Shown here: piece by piece, positions 40,201 to 43,696 of the stretch
Position numbering within the stretch: the first letter of the stretch is position 1
How the letters are laid out: every line of letters starts with the position of its first letter
NCBI RefSeq assembly: GCF_000002075.1
Contig: NW_004798135.1
Coordinates: forward strand, 71,229-135,228
Length of the DNA: 64,000 bases
Reading direction: 5' to 3'
DNA from: Aplysia californica
Taxonomy: Eukaryota; Mollusca; Gastropoda; Aplysiida; Aplysiidae
Translations under genes and position numbers: made by a program
The notes under the pieces: generated by a model
Seen by the model: only the letters and a program-made list of their open reading frames with translations
What the model was told of the DNA's origin: nothing
Databases searched by the model: none

Positions 40201-42770
40201 ATAATTCTCCTAACATATTCTGCCCATCTTCTAGGACTTCTTTTTTTCTCAAACAACATAACTGTCTTTTTTTGTGTTCAACCCCTCCTGACAATCAATG
40301 ACATAGCTCAAACTGCCAGCTGTCCTGATTTTGGAAGTTACCGGTGTACAATGGTGTCTAATTTCTTTGGGTCACACGTTTGTTAGTATTTAATGTTATG
40401 AGCTTGTGTTTCTGATAAAAAATACAGATTGTATTCTGCTAATAACTGGGTTTCTAATTTTATTTACTGTGTCTGTAGTGCTACTTCTCAGCTTATGATT
40501 AATTGGTACTTATATTTTTTAAGCAGTATGGAATTTGAAGTTTAGACATGCTCGCAATCCTTGTAGAATTTTTGCAGAATTTGGTCATTTTGGGGGTAAA
40601 ATTCTGCGCAGAATTTTGAAATTTTCCATGCAGAAAACTACGGTGTCAGATCATCATCAACCTCAACATGTTCCCCATCTTTAAACCGTAACCGCAAACC
40701 TTTTCTATTTCTCTCAGACTCTGCATTATGCATGTAAAAAGGTGGAAAATTCAGAACTTGTAAGGGGTGGTGGGGAATAGGCATATTTAGGCAGAAGAGA
40801 CAAGCTATTGGCTGCTGAGTAAGTATAACAATATAATAGGATTTGGTCAATGGCACATAAGAAGAGTTATATTTGGCATTTTATATAGATTGTATATGTA
40901 CTAGTACGAGTAACTGTTATAAAGTAATTTGGTATGTCTGCCATGGCCTGACCTATTTTTCAGTTTCCTTGCATTGTTTACCTTTGTTTTGACCTTTGAC
41001 ATTTTTAGAGATGTTTCAAGTATGAATACATGGTTTCATTGTAGATTTGCTCTGTAGCAGTTGATAATTTGTTGATAAAGATAATTCGTTTCAGATACAA
41101 TTGTGTGTATTTTTTCAGTTCGAAAGGATGTAGTCAGCTGATAGGACTTACACCTATGGTTGTCTCTACCAACGAGGAGTTTGTGGAAGCTTGGACATCT
41201 ATTCTCACCATCGCTAGATGCCACGTTGTCACTCGGTTTCCCGCCCGTGCTAACAGAAGTAAGTGAATGGTATAGGTTTAGCTCTTGGAGAAGTGTGCTC
41301 CAATTCTTAATTTGTGCCGGAGGACATAGTATTTTGAGAGGTTTTCACCAATTCTGTGGAGGCTCCAAGTACAGAAGGAAGTACACGAGTTTTTGATTTA
41401 CCTTCCTCATGATCCAAATAAACGAACACCAAAAAACGATCACTCTATAGATTATTACTATTTATCCATTGGGATCTACAATTGAAACAAGTTTTTAATT
41501 ATTTTACCCTACCAGAACACATACACTGAAATCATTTCTGAATACAGCTTTAAAAAAATAGAGAGAAAAAAAAAAATTTCAATGTCTGCATAGTGTAAAT
41601 TAAAAGTTTGGGGGTTTAGAAATGGCTAAAATGTAATACACTCTTACCCCCTTTAATTTCCTTTTGGCCATCATTGAAAAAAGATTCTACTTGTGCCAGT
41701 CGTTGCCTGACGTGGAGCGTACCATTATGAAGGCTGCCTGCCATATGTAGCTGGTATGGTCTTAATAAGTTAACCTTTTGAACCCTTAGCTCCTGGGTTT
41801 AAAATAGATTATACTCTTGATTTATTTTTTAGGTCTATTGGTTCACTCAGCTGTGATGTTTAGACAAATTTTTGTAGGACCTTGGATCATGGTAGTGTTT
41901 TTCTTTTCTGGGCCTCAGGTTGAATTCTTCATTCACAGTGGTTCTAGGTTTGTATTCAGCAAACCAACCAGTATCAAACTTATGAGGTTATTTCAGTTTC
42001 CTGTCATCAGCTGGTGTCAAGCGAATGTCAGTCCACTGCCGCTTACATTGTCATTTTCAGTGTTTCTACTGCTGAACATATCATCCTCCTCACTTATCAT
42101 TTCATTGTCATTTTACTCATTATTTTCTTTGTTCAATTCTTCCACTGAATCGGTGTCAGATAGCTGAAGAAGTACCTGATCAGTTATAGGATTAGGTCTA
42201 CACCTTGCTGAACAGACAGCTATGTCATCTGATTGTTTTATGTTTCCACAAACACAACAAATAACGCAGAAAAAATCAAGCGCCTTTGTTGTCAAATGAC
42301 AATGTACGTTGTGAATGACGATATCATTTAAAAAAATAAAGTAGAGTCAAGGCCATCTGCTTTTTCACATCCCGCTTCTATTTCTGTAAACACTCATCAG
42401 ATTTAGGTGGGTGTGTCATACCGATATTTCGGTATCCCAGAGTATCTGCCATGTTGTGGTCATACTGATATTTTGGTACAAAGGGCTCAAAGGGTTAGTA
42501 CTTCTCTGAGAATTGTAACGTTCAAGGGGCGCACACGTGCACAGTGTCTTTCTAGTTTGATAACTGAACTATTTCTCTTGTTGTGTTTCAGACGACCCAG
42601 GAGTAGATGTGGTGGTGTCAGACGCTACTTGTCCAGCGAGTGTCGTGCGTCGATGTCGGCAGCTGGATGTTCCTCTTGTGTCTTCAGAATGGGTGGCACA
42701 GTGTCTTATCAACGGTAATATGGTTGACTTTGCCGGCCATGAAAGATACAAATACGATTTCATCGAATAA
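805..42770 (+). CDS. TP53BP1: TP53BP1 (53BP1) orthologue, 32 coding exons, 1,767 aa
   Basis: 53BP1 is the nuclear scaffold that binds H4K20me2 and H2AK15ub nucleosomes at DNA double-strand breaks and restrains end resection. I chained 32 exons with GT-AG borders (one GC-AG, after exon 18) whose phases agree throughout and whose lengths sum to 5,304 nt including TAA. Order of parts: SQ-rich N-terminus (1-50), PSPDA/IIPDSP motif (about 157-175), long acidic/serine-rich disordered region, VKRSVLKMVVTVIEETR segment (about 880-900), GDLADISSSS motif, tandem Tudor (about 1269-1365), UDR with DISLDNLVEGKR (1403-1414), basic NLS region (about 1450-1512) and BRCT pair (about 1513-1767) with Trp1630 and Trp1742. 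The human protein is 1,972 aa, so this one is somewhat shorter. Family assignment rests on recall of the human sequence and is strong over Tudor-UDR and BRCT. Small or alternative exons could have been missed in the N-terminal half. Confidence 0.93.
1373..2839. mobile_element. DNA transposon, copy 1 of a 1.5-kb family (15-bp TIR, 6-bp TSD)
   Basis: The ends are CAGAGATGCCAACCA and its exact reverse complement (1373-1387, 2825-2839). A 6-bp repeat, CAGAGA, lies directly outside on each side (1367-1372 and 2840-2845). A second copy at 34270-35777 aligns along its whole length, which fixes both ends independently. No long transposase frame is seen, so it is probably non-autonomous. A 6-bp duplication fits superfamilies such as Dada or IS3EU better than the usual 8-bp hAT; the superfamily is unresolved. 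It carries an internal AATAAA (2247-2252) in the gene's sense direction. It sits in TP53BP1 intron 1. Confidence 0.8.
3012..3245 (+). repeat. tRNA-derived SINE, family B, decayed copy
   Basis: A tRNA-like head (ggctcttgtgatctagaggt ... ggggatttaaacc) is followed by a pyrimidine-rich body containing AATGTTCTCC, TTTCCTG and TCTCCACT. The same head and body, in the same order, occur in reverse orientation at 52980-53152, where the head is better preserved. The match between the two copies supports a real family rather than chance A/B-box likeness. Confidence 0.6.
4549..4855. mobile_element. piggyBac-like MITE 1 with paired hairpins
   Basis: The ends read TTAACTCTTTCAGCCC and, on the opposite strand, TTGACTCTTTGAACCC, so the target site TTAA is intact on the left (4549-4552) and decayed to TCAA on the right (4852-4855). 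Near the right end are two separate perfect hairpins, GACGCTCCCAGCGTC (4778-4792) and GGATGCTCCCAGCATCC (4819-4835), both with a CCC loop. TTAA target sites and CCCTTT-type ends are typical of piggyBac elements. No coding capacity is present. Confidence 0.65.
4911..5572 (+). mobile_element. 5'-truncated LINE with RNase H domain and 14-bp target duplication
   Basis: The body (4925-5558) encodes the end of a LINE polyprotein. An RNase H stretch, WIPSHCGVLGNEQADRMAK, is at 5084-5140, and a downstream CQCGEADQTVEH segment resembles the Cys/His tail found after it. The frame is interrupted, so the copy is dead. It ends in a (GAA)n tail and is bracketed by the duplication ATACATGACTTCCA (4911-4924 and 5559-5572). 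An RNase H domain points to I-group clades (I, Nimb, LOA, R1 and relatives). The intact 14-bp duplication suggests a fairly young insertion. Confidence 0.85.
6096..6147 (+). CDS. TP53BP1: TP53BP1 coding exon 2 (residues 50-66)
   Basis: Short exon between tttccag and gtatca, entering in phase 0 and leaving in phase 1. It encodes SARDTGRAGMSNENPAKG. No domain is recognised; it is accepted because it joins exons 1 and 3 in frame. Confidence 0.65.
6858..6930 (+). CDS. TP53BP1: TP53BP1 coding exon 3 (residues 67-91)
   Basis: Exon between tttaaaag and gtagga, phase 1 in and phase 2 out. It encodes FAGLFSATESEGHQPLHLAS, a Ser/Glu-rich disordered stretch. Confidence 0.65.
7974..8044 (+). CDS. TP53BP1: TP53BP1 coding exon 4 (residues 91-115)
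   Basis: Exon after tctacag, ending at gtaagt, phase 2 in and phase 1 out. It encodes SDNGSSSKDENDRNVTVIER. A CAGCAG repeat at the acceptor allows a 3-nt shift of the border. Confidence 0.7.
8314..9155. mobile_element. piggyBac-like MITE 2 with paired hairpins
   Basis: The left end is TTAACTCTTTAACCTTG (TTAA at 8314). The right end, read on the opposite strand, is TTAACCCTTCAAGAGG (TTAA at 9152-9155), giving TTAA target sites on both sides of about 834 bp. Two hairpins lie just inside the left end: GGACG...CGTCC near 8344-8360 and GGACGGTACCACCGTCC near 8376-8392. Inner sequence shows no transposase. The ends are only partly alike, so the outer borders are less certain than for MITE 1. Confidence 0.5.
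9352..9466 (+). CDS. TP53BP1: TP53BP1 coding exon 5 (residues 115-153)
   Basis: Exon after ttccctaag, ending at gtacgt, phase 1 in and phase 2 out. It encodes an acidic stretch beginning SNDDEEADRVPVSTPAEHIG and ending PETMDS. No domain is recognised. Confidence 0.75.
10434..10513 (+). CDS. TP53BP1: TP53BP1 coding exon 6 (residues 153-180), conserved PSPDA/IIPDSP motif
   Basis: Exon between ttccttcag and gtaggt, phase 2 in and phase 1 out. It encodes GPSPDAYGSAPLIIPDSPSM. From memory human 53BP1 has PSPDAFRSTPFIVPSSP around Ser366, a phospho-site reported to bind TOPBP1 BRCT domains. The match is good enough to propose that this TOPBP1 docking motif is kept, which is an inference. Confidence 0.85.
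11486..11568 (+). CDS. TP53BP1: TP53BP1 coding exon 7 (residues 180-207)
   Basis: Exon between tgtttcag and gtaagt, phase 1 in and phase 0 out. It encodes a very acidic run, GENEDDEEEDNVVSFKP, ending DEFLP. Confidence 0.8.
12505..12541 (+). CDS. TP53BP1: TP53BP1 coding exon 8 (residues 208-219)
   Basis: A 37-nt exon after gtgtttcag, encoding VRHSYQQSQAKS. The donor could be gtgggt at 12542 or gtaatg at 12545; both leave phase 1, so the frame is unaffected and the protein differs by one glycine. It contains one SQ site. Confidence 0.65.
12966..13737 (-). repeat. Family-X dispersed repeat with a near-perfect 295-bp tandem duplication
   Basis: A repeat unit at 13086-13380 is followed directly by a second copy at 13381-13675, period 295 bp. 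Only a few differences are visible by eye, so the duplication is recent. On the minus strand the full element starts with GGCGCTCGCAACTGC...GAGCGCC and ends near GACACTTCAGTCAGTAGCAC. Further copies lie at 39.43-39.82 and 47.99-48.56 kb (plus orientation), with 5' fragments at 14.1, 16.5 and 31.2 kb. Short minus-strand frames (about 73 and 96 codons, with MSAKGWMSTEKS in common) run through both units but are broken in the other copies, so a protein is not claimed. Class unknown. Confidence 0.7.
13976..14026 (+). CDS. TP53BP1: TP53BP1 coding exon 9 (residues 220-236)
   Basis: Exon between ctttttcag and gtatga, phase 1 in and out. It encodes ESQSFHLRLTPSQPDQA with two Ser-Gln sites (ESQS, PSQP) that would be ATM/ATR-type targets. 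Confidence 0.75.
14105..14150 (-). repeat. Family-X 5' end fragment
   Basis: The stretch cagttgtgagcatcgtagaa and the following cctta ctaaaacaaac matches the 5' end of the 13-kb family-X element (cagttgcgagcgccgtaaaa ... ctactaaaacaaac) in the same orientation. It lies about 400 bp from that copy and may be part of the same insertion event. Confidence 0.5.
14150..15840. other. GC-richer intronic segment, unclassified repetitive DNA
   Basis: This part of intron 9 differs from the flanking AT-rich intron: it is richer in CpG and repeats short motifs such as CTCGCAAGCC and GACGTCAC (near 14520 and 15498). Open frames of 60-112 codons exist on both strands but none resembles a known protein, and no exon fits the phase of the gene here. 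It is probably old or composite transposon sequence. Confidence 0.4.
15155..15300 (-). repeat. tRNA-derived SINE fragment (minus strand)
   Basis: On the minus strand the sequence reads GGATTAAGCGCTTCGTCGTC then GACCTGTTTGATTCCCG, a tRNA-like arrangement with a clear B-box (GTTTGATTCCC), followed by a non-tRNA tail. The A-box is poor. No second copy was found in the window. Confidence 0.45.
16240..16297 (+). CDS. TP53BP1: TP53BP1 coding exon 10 (residues 237-256)
   Basis: Exon between gcctttcag and gtaagt, phase 1 in and phase 2 out, encoding SVREDDSASQFSPRKNVA. It contains one SQ site and an SPRK basic motif. Confidence 0.75.
16358..16493. mobile_element. pogo/Tigger-like MITE, short copy
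   Basis: The ends are CAGTCGAACCT on the left and AGATTTGACTG on the right, followed by TA. Inside are repeated GGTGGTC motifs (tggtcatctaagacaggtgg). The longer element at 60831-61642 shares the end sequence CAGTCAAACCTG and the GGTGGTCGTCTTA-type interior, so this looks like an internally deleted relative. The left TA target site has decayed. Confidence 0.55.
16525..16580 (+). repeat. Family-X 5' end fragment
   Basis: GTAAGAGTTTTACAGCTCTC and the following GCTACTGCACAAGGCCATATGAGTGC correspond to the 5' hairpin region of family X (TTTTACGGCGCTCGCAACTGC ... GGTCATATGAGCGCC). The remainder of the element is absent. Confidence 0.4.
17793..17815. repeat. Poly(G) tract, 23 bp
   Basis: An uninterrupted G run lies in intron 10 about 60 bp upstream of the exon 11 acceptor. 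Similar runs occur near 35020, 36075, 44780, 48550, 48657 and 60348. Lengths of such tracts in an assembly are unreliable. Confidence 0.8.
17876..17943 (+). CDS. TP53BP1: TP53BP1 coding exon 11 (residues 256-279)
   Basis: Exon between tcatgcag and gtgagt, phase 2 in and phase 1 out, encoding LEGTGPSTSKETSSALPSFH and LQ. The ETSSALPSFHLQ segment loosely resembles human SSSETPFHFTLP. Confidence 0.75.
18456..18579 (+). CDS. TP53BP1: TP53BP1 coding exon 12 (residues 279-320)
   Basis: Exon between tatccttag and gtaact, phase 1 in and phase 2 out. It encodes an acidic segment (PSIPMEEVETNEDSE) then a basic one (FQRVKSGLSTPQKKTRISDD). Confidence 0.8.
19079..20170 (+). CDS. TP53BP1: TP53BP1 coding exon 13, largest exon (residues 320-684)
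   Basis: A 1,092-nt exon between tgttacag and gtgggg, phase 2 in and out. It encodes a low-complexity Ser/Glu/Lys-rich region with no folded domain, matching the long disordered middle of 53BP1. The frame stays open about 46 nt past the donor, but ending at ATATTCAG is required for the phase of exon 14. A large central exon is also typical of vertebrate TP53BP1. Confidence 0.88.
20747..21159 (+). CDS. TP53BP1: TP53BP1 coding exon 14 (residues 684-821)
   Basis: Exon between gatttgcag and gtaact, phase 2 in and phase 1 out. It encodes a lysine-rich stretch (KKKSIKTVRKVLKKKMPSK) followed by TPPPVRASPSARSG. Another donor-like gtaagg at 21132 would break the phase with exon 15 and was not used. 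Confidence 0.82.
21729..21971. mobile_element. 243-bp MITE with about 28-bp imperfect TIRs
   Basis: The left end GTGGTCGCTTTTAAGCACAA matches the reverse complement of the right end, CTGGTCGCTTTTAAGGACAA, and the similarity runs on to GGGCTA on both sides. No target duplication is obvious and no coding frame is present. It lies in intron 14. Confidence 0.6.
22358..22476 (+). CDS. TP53BP1: TP53BP1 coding exon 15 (residues 822-861)
   Basis: Exon between actccgcag and gtacac, phase 1 in and phase 0 out, encoding DVHLSETLQLDRSDSRDGAS and on to SFSDERPGE. Confidence 0.8.
23107..23265 (+). CDS. TP53BP1: TP53BP1 coding exon 16 (residues 862-914), oligomerisation-type segment
   Basis: Exon between atcctcag and gtaaga, phase 0 in and out. 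It encodes RTVKRSVLKMVVTVIEETRT and RKVIRHTESS. From memory this lines up with human REVRTLVTRVITDVYYVDG and the following VERKVTEETEE, which lies in the region needed for 53BP1 self-association. This is the first strongly conserved block of the protein. Confidence 0.88.
23358..23675 (+). repeat. tRNA-derived SINE, family A, full-length copy
   Basis: The head, GGTGGCCAAGTGGTTAGGCT then CTCGTAATC and GCGGGTTCG, is tRNA-like with an A-box, an anticodon-loop-like CTCGTAA and a B-box. The body contains TTTACACTAATTTTCCTCAC, and the tail ends GCGCTATACAAATGCC followed by (ATT)n. A reverse-oriented copy of the 3' half lies at 47100-47290, and the head recurs at 60525-60715 joined to a different tail. 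Acceptor-stem pairing is absent, so it is not a tRNA gene. Confidence 0.8.
24057..24219 (+). CDS. TP53BP1: TP53BP1 coding exon 17 (residues 915-969), GDLADISSSS motif
   Basis: Exon between gtccacag and gtgagg, phase 0 in and phase 1 out. It encodes MEPVVTSEEVKEH and TTGDLADISSSSLSR. Human 53BP1 has the equivalent EEPIVECQECETEVSP and SGDLGDISSFSSK, so order and motif are both kept. Confidence 0.9.
24860..24973 (+). CDS. TP53BP1: TP53BP1 coding exon 18 (residues 969-1007), GC donor
   Basis: Exon after tctgttcag, encoding SKTSNPSLDMVPLSQGLPTP and on to PEESAPR. The donor is AAGAG/gcaagt, which is the usual context of GC-AG introns; no GT donor nearby keeps the frame. Phase 1 in and out. Confidence 0.8.
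25414..25489. mobile_element. 76-bp TTAA-ended inverted repeat (micro piggyBac-like MITE)
   Basis: The segment begins TTAACCCTTCT and ends AGAAGGGTTAA, an exact 11-bp inverted repeat including TTAA on both sides of a 54-bp centre. This is the minimal form of the TTAA-CCCTT ends seen in the larger MITEs of the window. Confidence 0.55.
25788..26453 (+). CDS. TP53BP1: TP53BP1 coding exon 19 (residues 1007-1229)
   Basis: A 666-nt exon between ttgttacag and gtgaga, phase 1 in and out. It encodes a disordered region with PGSHPHFSPTTHRIIEG, EGEEDAGKKTPSKAGRKRKQ and a second basic cluster. The human protein has the arginine-glycine (GAR) methylation motif GRGRRGRPP at a similar place; here it is replaced by a lysine-rich AGRKRKQK without RG repeats. 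Confidence 0.88.
27462..27495 (+). CDS. TP53BP1: TP53BP1 coding exon 20 (residues 1229-1240)
   Basis: A 34-nt exon between tttccacag and gtaagt, phase 1 in and phase 2 out, encoding AISLAKPGVGV. It is needed to convert phase between exons 19 and 21. Confidence 0.7.
28045..28130 (+). CDS. TP53BP1: TP53BP1 coding exon 21 (residues 1240-1269)
   Basis: Exon between tgttttcag and gtgagt, phase 2 in and phase 1 out, encoding SVTQSEAKQFGDASKHLVLT then SYKSKVEP, directly before the Tudor domain. Confidence 0.8.
28519..28597 (+). CDS. TP53BP1: TP53BP1 coding exon 22 (residues 1269-1295), first half of Tudor 1
   Basis: It encodes GAQIMGKWQDGFYYPGVLAR then LEPSGKK. By alignment with human RVVAKWSSNGYFYSGKITRD, Trp1276 and Tyr1282 fill the first two methyl-lysine cage positions (human Trp1495, Tyr1502). 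The donor is gtttgt at 28598; this choice is forced, because the later gtagta would shift the frame of exon 23. Phase 1 in and phase 2 out. Confidence 0.9.
28657..29269. mobile_element. piggyBac-like MITE 3
   Basis: The left end is TTAACCCTTTCATTGCC and the reverse complement of the right end is TTAATCCCTTCGTTGCC. TTAA lies on both outer edges (28657-28660, 29266-29269). Hairpins sit just inside each end: GGGGGTATACGTTCCC on the left and ATGATGTATCAGGTACGTCAT-like on the right. It lies in the intron that splits Tudor 1, 60 bp after exon 22. Confidence 0.7.
29283..29461. mobile_element. 179-bp MITE, copy 1 (CTGTCCCC family)
   Basis: The ends are CTGTCCCCGTGGTTTTATGC and, on the opposite strand, CTGTCCCCGTCGTTTTATGC. 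Outside are cattgtat and aattgtat, an 8-bp duplication with one mismatch. Copies at 48350-48528 (exactly 179 bp) and 46362-46550 (reverse orientation, perfect 8-bp duplication aatctatt) confirm the borders. An 8-bp duplication suggests a hAT-type source. Confidence 0.8.
30455..30664 (+). CDS. TP53BP1: TP53BP1 coding exon 23 (residues 1295-1365), rest of tandem Tudor
   Basis: Exon between tatttcag and gtcagt, phase 2 in and out. It encodes FLVKFDDGSQKSVKPHEIIL, DLPVGQSVMVLRSDGFYECG and on to YHVERDDGVTQR. Phe1300 and Asp1302 match cage residues Phe1519 and Asp1521 of the human protein, but Ser1304 stands where human has Tyr1523. The second Tudor (VLRSDGFYECGMIMQH) matches human ALSEDEYFSAGVVKGH. 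Confidence 0.93.
30915..31100 (+). repeat. tRNA-derived SINE-like sequence
   Basis: GACTCAGTGATTAAGTTCTA followed by GGGGTTCAACTCTGGG has an A/B-box layout at tRNA-like spacing, followed by a tail with TTAGAGTTGAGATAAGTGCTA. No second copy was recognised in the window, so support is modest. Confidence 0.4.
31180..31245 (+). repeat. Family-X 5' end fragment
   Basis: TTAGCGTTTTACTGCGCTCA followed by CAAGTACATAAGGTCGTAT resembles the 5' hairpin region of family X (GTTTTACGGCGCTCGCAACT ... GGTCATAT). The body of the element is missing. Confidence 0.4.
31440..31564 (+). CDS. TP53BP1: TP53BP1 coding exon 24 (residues 1365-1407), post-Tudor helix and UDR start
   Basis: Exon between aactccag and gttagt, phase 2 in and phase 1 out. 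It encodes CKRSSLILTEDQAAILLSDE and on to NMGKVGDISL. The last residues match human KAADISL, where the ubiquitin-dependent recruitment motif that reads H2AK15ub lies. Confidence 0.92.
31565..33140. other. Intron 24: no feature recognised
   Basis: About 1.6 kb of AT-rich intron without a repeat pair, tRNA-like head or inverted ends that I could support. A short internal inverted pair, agcatgtcgtt / cacgacatgctc near 32020-32085, is the only structure noted. Confidence 0.4.
33141..33362 (+). CDS. TP53BP1: TP53BP1 coding exon 25 (residues 1407-1481), UDR end and basic NLS region
   Basis: Exon between ctttacag and gttgag, phase 1 in and out. It opens DNLVEGKRHPRAKKS, matching human DNLVEGKRKRRSN; together with exon 24 the run DISLDNLVEGKR is the same as I recall for human. 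Later it has SGRKRKLGP, a nuclear-localisation-type cluster corresponding to human SGKRKLITS. Confidence 0.93.
33777..33869 (+). CDS. TP53BP1: TP53BP1 coding exon 26 (residues 1481-1512)
   Basis: Exon between gttttccag and gtgagg, phase 1 in and out. It encodes TPVKRPIPSPLGGVMASPSD then SRRSPRKARL, a basic linker equivalent to human ERSPAKRGRKS. Confidence 0.85.
34145..34245. repeat. (CT)n microsatellite grading into CCCT repeats
   Basis: About 27 CT units at 34145-34198 are followed by CCTCCCTCTC-type repeats. It lies just upstream of the second copy of the 1.5-kb transposon. Confidence 0.9.
34270..35777. mobile_element. DNA transposon, copy 2 of the 1.5-kb family (6-bp TSD)
   Basis: The ends are CAAAGATGCCAACCA and TGGTTGGCGTCTCTG, two mismatches apart as inverted repeats. 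The flanking 6 bp GTACAG occur on both sides (34264-34269, 35778-35783). The interior matches copy 1 at 1373-2839 in the same orientation, including the GATTTTACGTATTTTAGTA start, the GCGCGCGTTGGTGCAGGC-type middle and the AATAAA at 35164. It lies in intron 26 and ends only 86 bp before exon 27, close to the branch point region. Confidence 0.85.
35864..36022 (+). CDS. TP53BP1: TP53BP1 coding exon 27 (residues 1512-1565), BRCT1 start
   Basis: Exon between gttccag and gtaggc, phase 1 in and out. It encodes LPQKSKLFEGMVFMLTHIDK, matching human LPLNKTLFLGYAFLLTMATT, the first strand of BRCT1, then an acidic linker. Confidence 0.92.
36556..36647 (+). CDS. TP53BP1: TP53BP1 coding exon 28 (residues 1565-1595), BRCT1
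   Basis: Exon between tctttcag and gtaaga, phase 1 in and phase 0 out. It encodes MPPFVKDRVKSVIELGGGIV then IKSYDEKV, matching the human IPPFNKQYTESQLRAGAGYI region. Confidence 0.88.
37223..37348 (+). CDS. TP53BP1: TP53BP1 coding exon 29 (residues 1596-1637), BRCT1
   Basis: Exon between cttttcag and gtaatt, phase 0 in and out. It encodes SYLVAAEHQRTIKYLQALAA and VISHQWVLESAAQ. Trp1630 is the conserved BRCT tryptophan (human HVWVHDS). Confidence 0.92.
37349..38922. other. Intron 29: no feature recognised
   Basis: About 1.6 kb of AT-rich intron with a poly(A) tract near 38325 and no supported repeat or RNA. Confidence 0.4.
38923..38996 (+). CDS. TP53BP1: TP53BP1 coding exon 30 (residues 1638-1662), inter-BRCT linker
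   Basis: Exon between tcttacag and gtaagt, phase 0 in and phase 2 out. It encodes NSLQALTAYILPAGISVEKK, matching human NQLQNYRNYLLPAGYSLEEQ. Confidence 0.92.
39183..40649. mobile_element. 1.47-kb inverted-repeat transposon carrying a nested family-X copy
   Basis: The left end CTGACATCGTAGTTTT and the reverse complement of the right end, CTGACACCGTAGTTTT, differ by one base. ATCATC stands directly outside on both sides, a possible 6-bp duplication though the sequence is repetitive. Subterminal GCAGAATTTTG motifs occur near both ends. A family-X copy interrupts it at about 39430-39815. No transposase frame was recognised. Confidence 0.6.
39430..39815 (+). repeat. Family-X repeat copy, nested in a transposon
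   Basis: The sequence runs from the region of GGTCATATGAGCGCCAAAGG to ACACTTCAGTCAGTAGCAC, matching the minus-strand element at 12.97-13.74 kb over its length, with many substitutions. It is clearly older than the tandem pair at 13 kb. Confidence 0.7.
41119..41258 (+). CDS. TP53BP1: TP53BP1 coding exon 31 (residues 1662-1709), BRCT2 start
   Basis: Exon between ttttttcag and gtaagt, phase 2 in and phase 1 out. It encodes CSQLIGLTPMVVSTNEEFVE and AWTSILTIARCHVVTR, matching human [20 protein letters not shown] of BRCT2. Confidence 0.92.
41770..42498. mobile_element. piggyBac-like MITE 4 with paired hairpins
   Basis: The left end is TTAACCTTTTGAACCC and the right end, read on the opposite strand, is CTAACCCTTTGAGCCC; TTAA is intact on the left and TTAG on the right. 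Just inside the right end are two hairpins, ATACCGATATTTCGGTAT and the decayed ATACTGATATTTTGGTAC. It fills much of the last intron, ending 93 bp before exon 32. Confidence 0.65.
42592..42770 (+). CDS. TP53BP1: TP53BP1 coding exon 32 (residues 1709-1767), BRCT2 end and stop
   Basis: Exon after gtgtttcag, phase 1 in. It encodes GVDVVVSDATCPASVVRRCR, LVSSEWVAQCLINGN and ERYKYDFIE then TAA at 42768-42770. The human end is [20 protein letters not shown] ... SQEWVIQCLIVGE ... KYKHDYVSH. Trp1742 is the BRCT2 tryptophan. The stop codon lies inside an AATAAA (42766-42771). Confidence 0.95.
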
Positions 42771-43545
42771 ACATTACATAAATGCATGTGGTATAGATAC
42801 TTACATTTAGTTCATACTAGAGCTGCGACATATGTCTGAAAATGTTGAGTTGGTAGCATGAAACTGCCAGCTGTTGTTATTATTGTTATAGCCCTGTGAA
42901 CTAAAGTGACTATGGCATTTGATAAAAGGAGTAAAAGATCCCTTTTAATTCGTAAAAATATATTCCAATGCATTTCTACGGTATTGTTTAATTTATTTAG
43001 AAGTGATCAGGAAAGTATTTTATAGATTATATGAAAAGTAATAGGATTGTTTTCACTTTTTAAAATGTGAAATAATACCTGTTTGTTTTGTTTATTATTT
43101 TTAGAGTGAGGAACAATGAAATTTCTTTCTATGATGTGTTCTAGATGCAATTGTCATTTATAAATTTCTTATAGCCCTCTATGCAATTCATATAAAATTT
43201 TGAATCTGCACTTCCCATTTTCATTGTAGACTCCAGCTTGTTTATAACATACATATTTTAAAAACTATTTTTATGTGTGAAGATTTTTATAACTTCTGCC
43301 TTATTATGTGGTTTTCTCTATAAAGAAATACCCTTGATTTTGAACTTTAAGTTTTTTTTATTGATAATTTTAGTTTGTTTTTGTGGTATCAATATTGAAA
43401 TGCTCAAAGGAATGTTTTTTCTCTGTACTTGATTTATTGATCTATGAGTTTTAACTGATGTGCCTTTTTGGCATAATGAAAATGAATGCATGCTTGAGGT
43501 ATAAAATTTTGTATGATCAATAAAAACTTTTTGAAAGTTTGTGTC
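42771..43545 (+). terminator. TP53BP1: TP53BP1 3' UTR and likely poly(A) site
   Basis: The AATAAA overlapping the stop cannot serve as the main signal without an extremely short UTR. A better candidate is AATAAA at 43519-43524 in tgatcaataaaaac, followed within 30 nt by a GT-rich tail (gaaagtttgtgtctc). The sequence between is AT-rich with no frame or repeat. Confidence 0.5.
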
Positions 43546-43696
43546 TCATTTCTTAAGTAAAGTCATACTTCTTTACTTAACGTCAGTCATTTATGCTTAT
43601 TCAGTCTTACTTTGCTCTACTGTTTAGTCCCCTTTACCATGTCTCTATGCTTCCAGTAACTGATTTGTATGCTTATGGGCTCTTCCCCCTCTAAAG

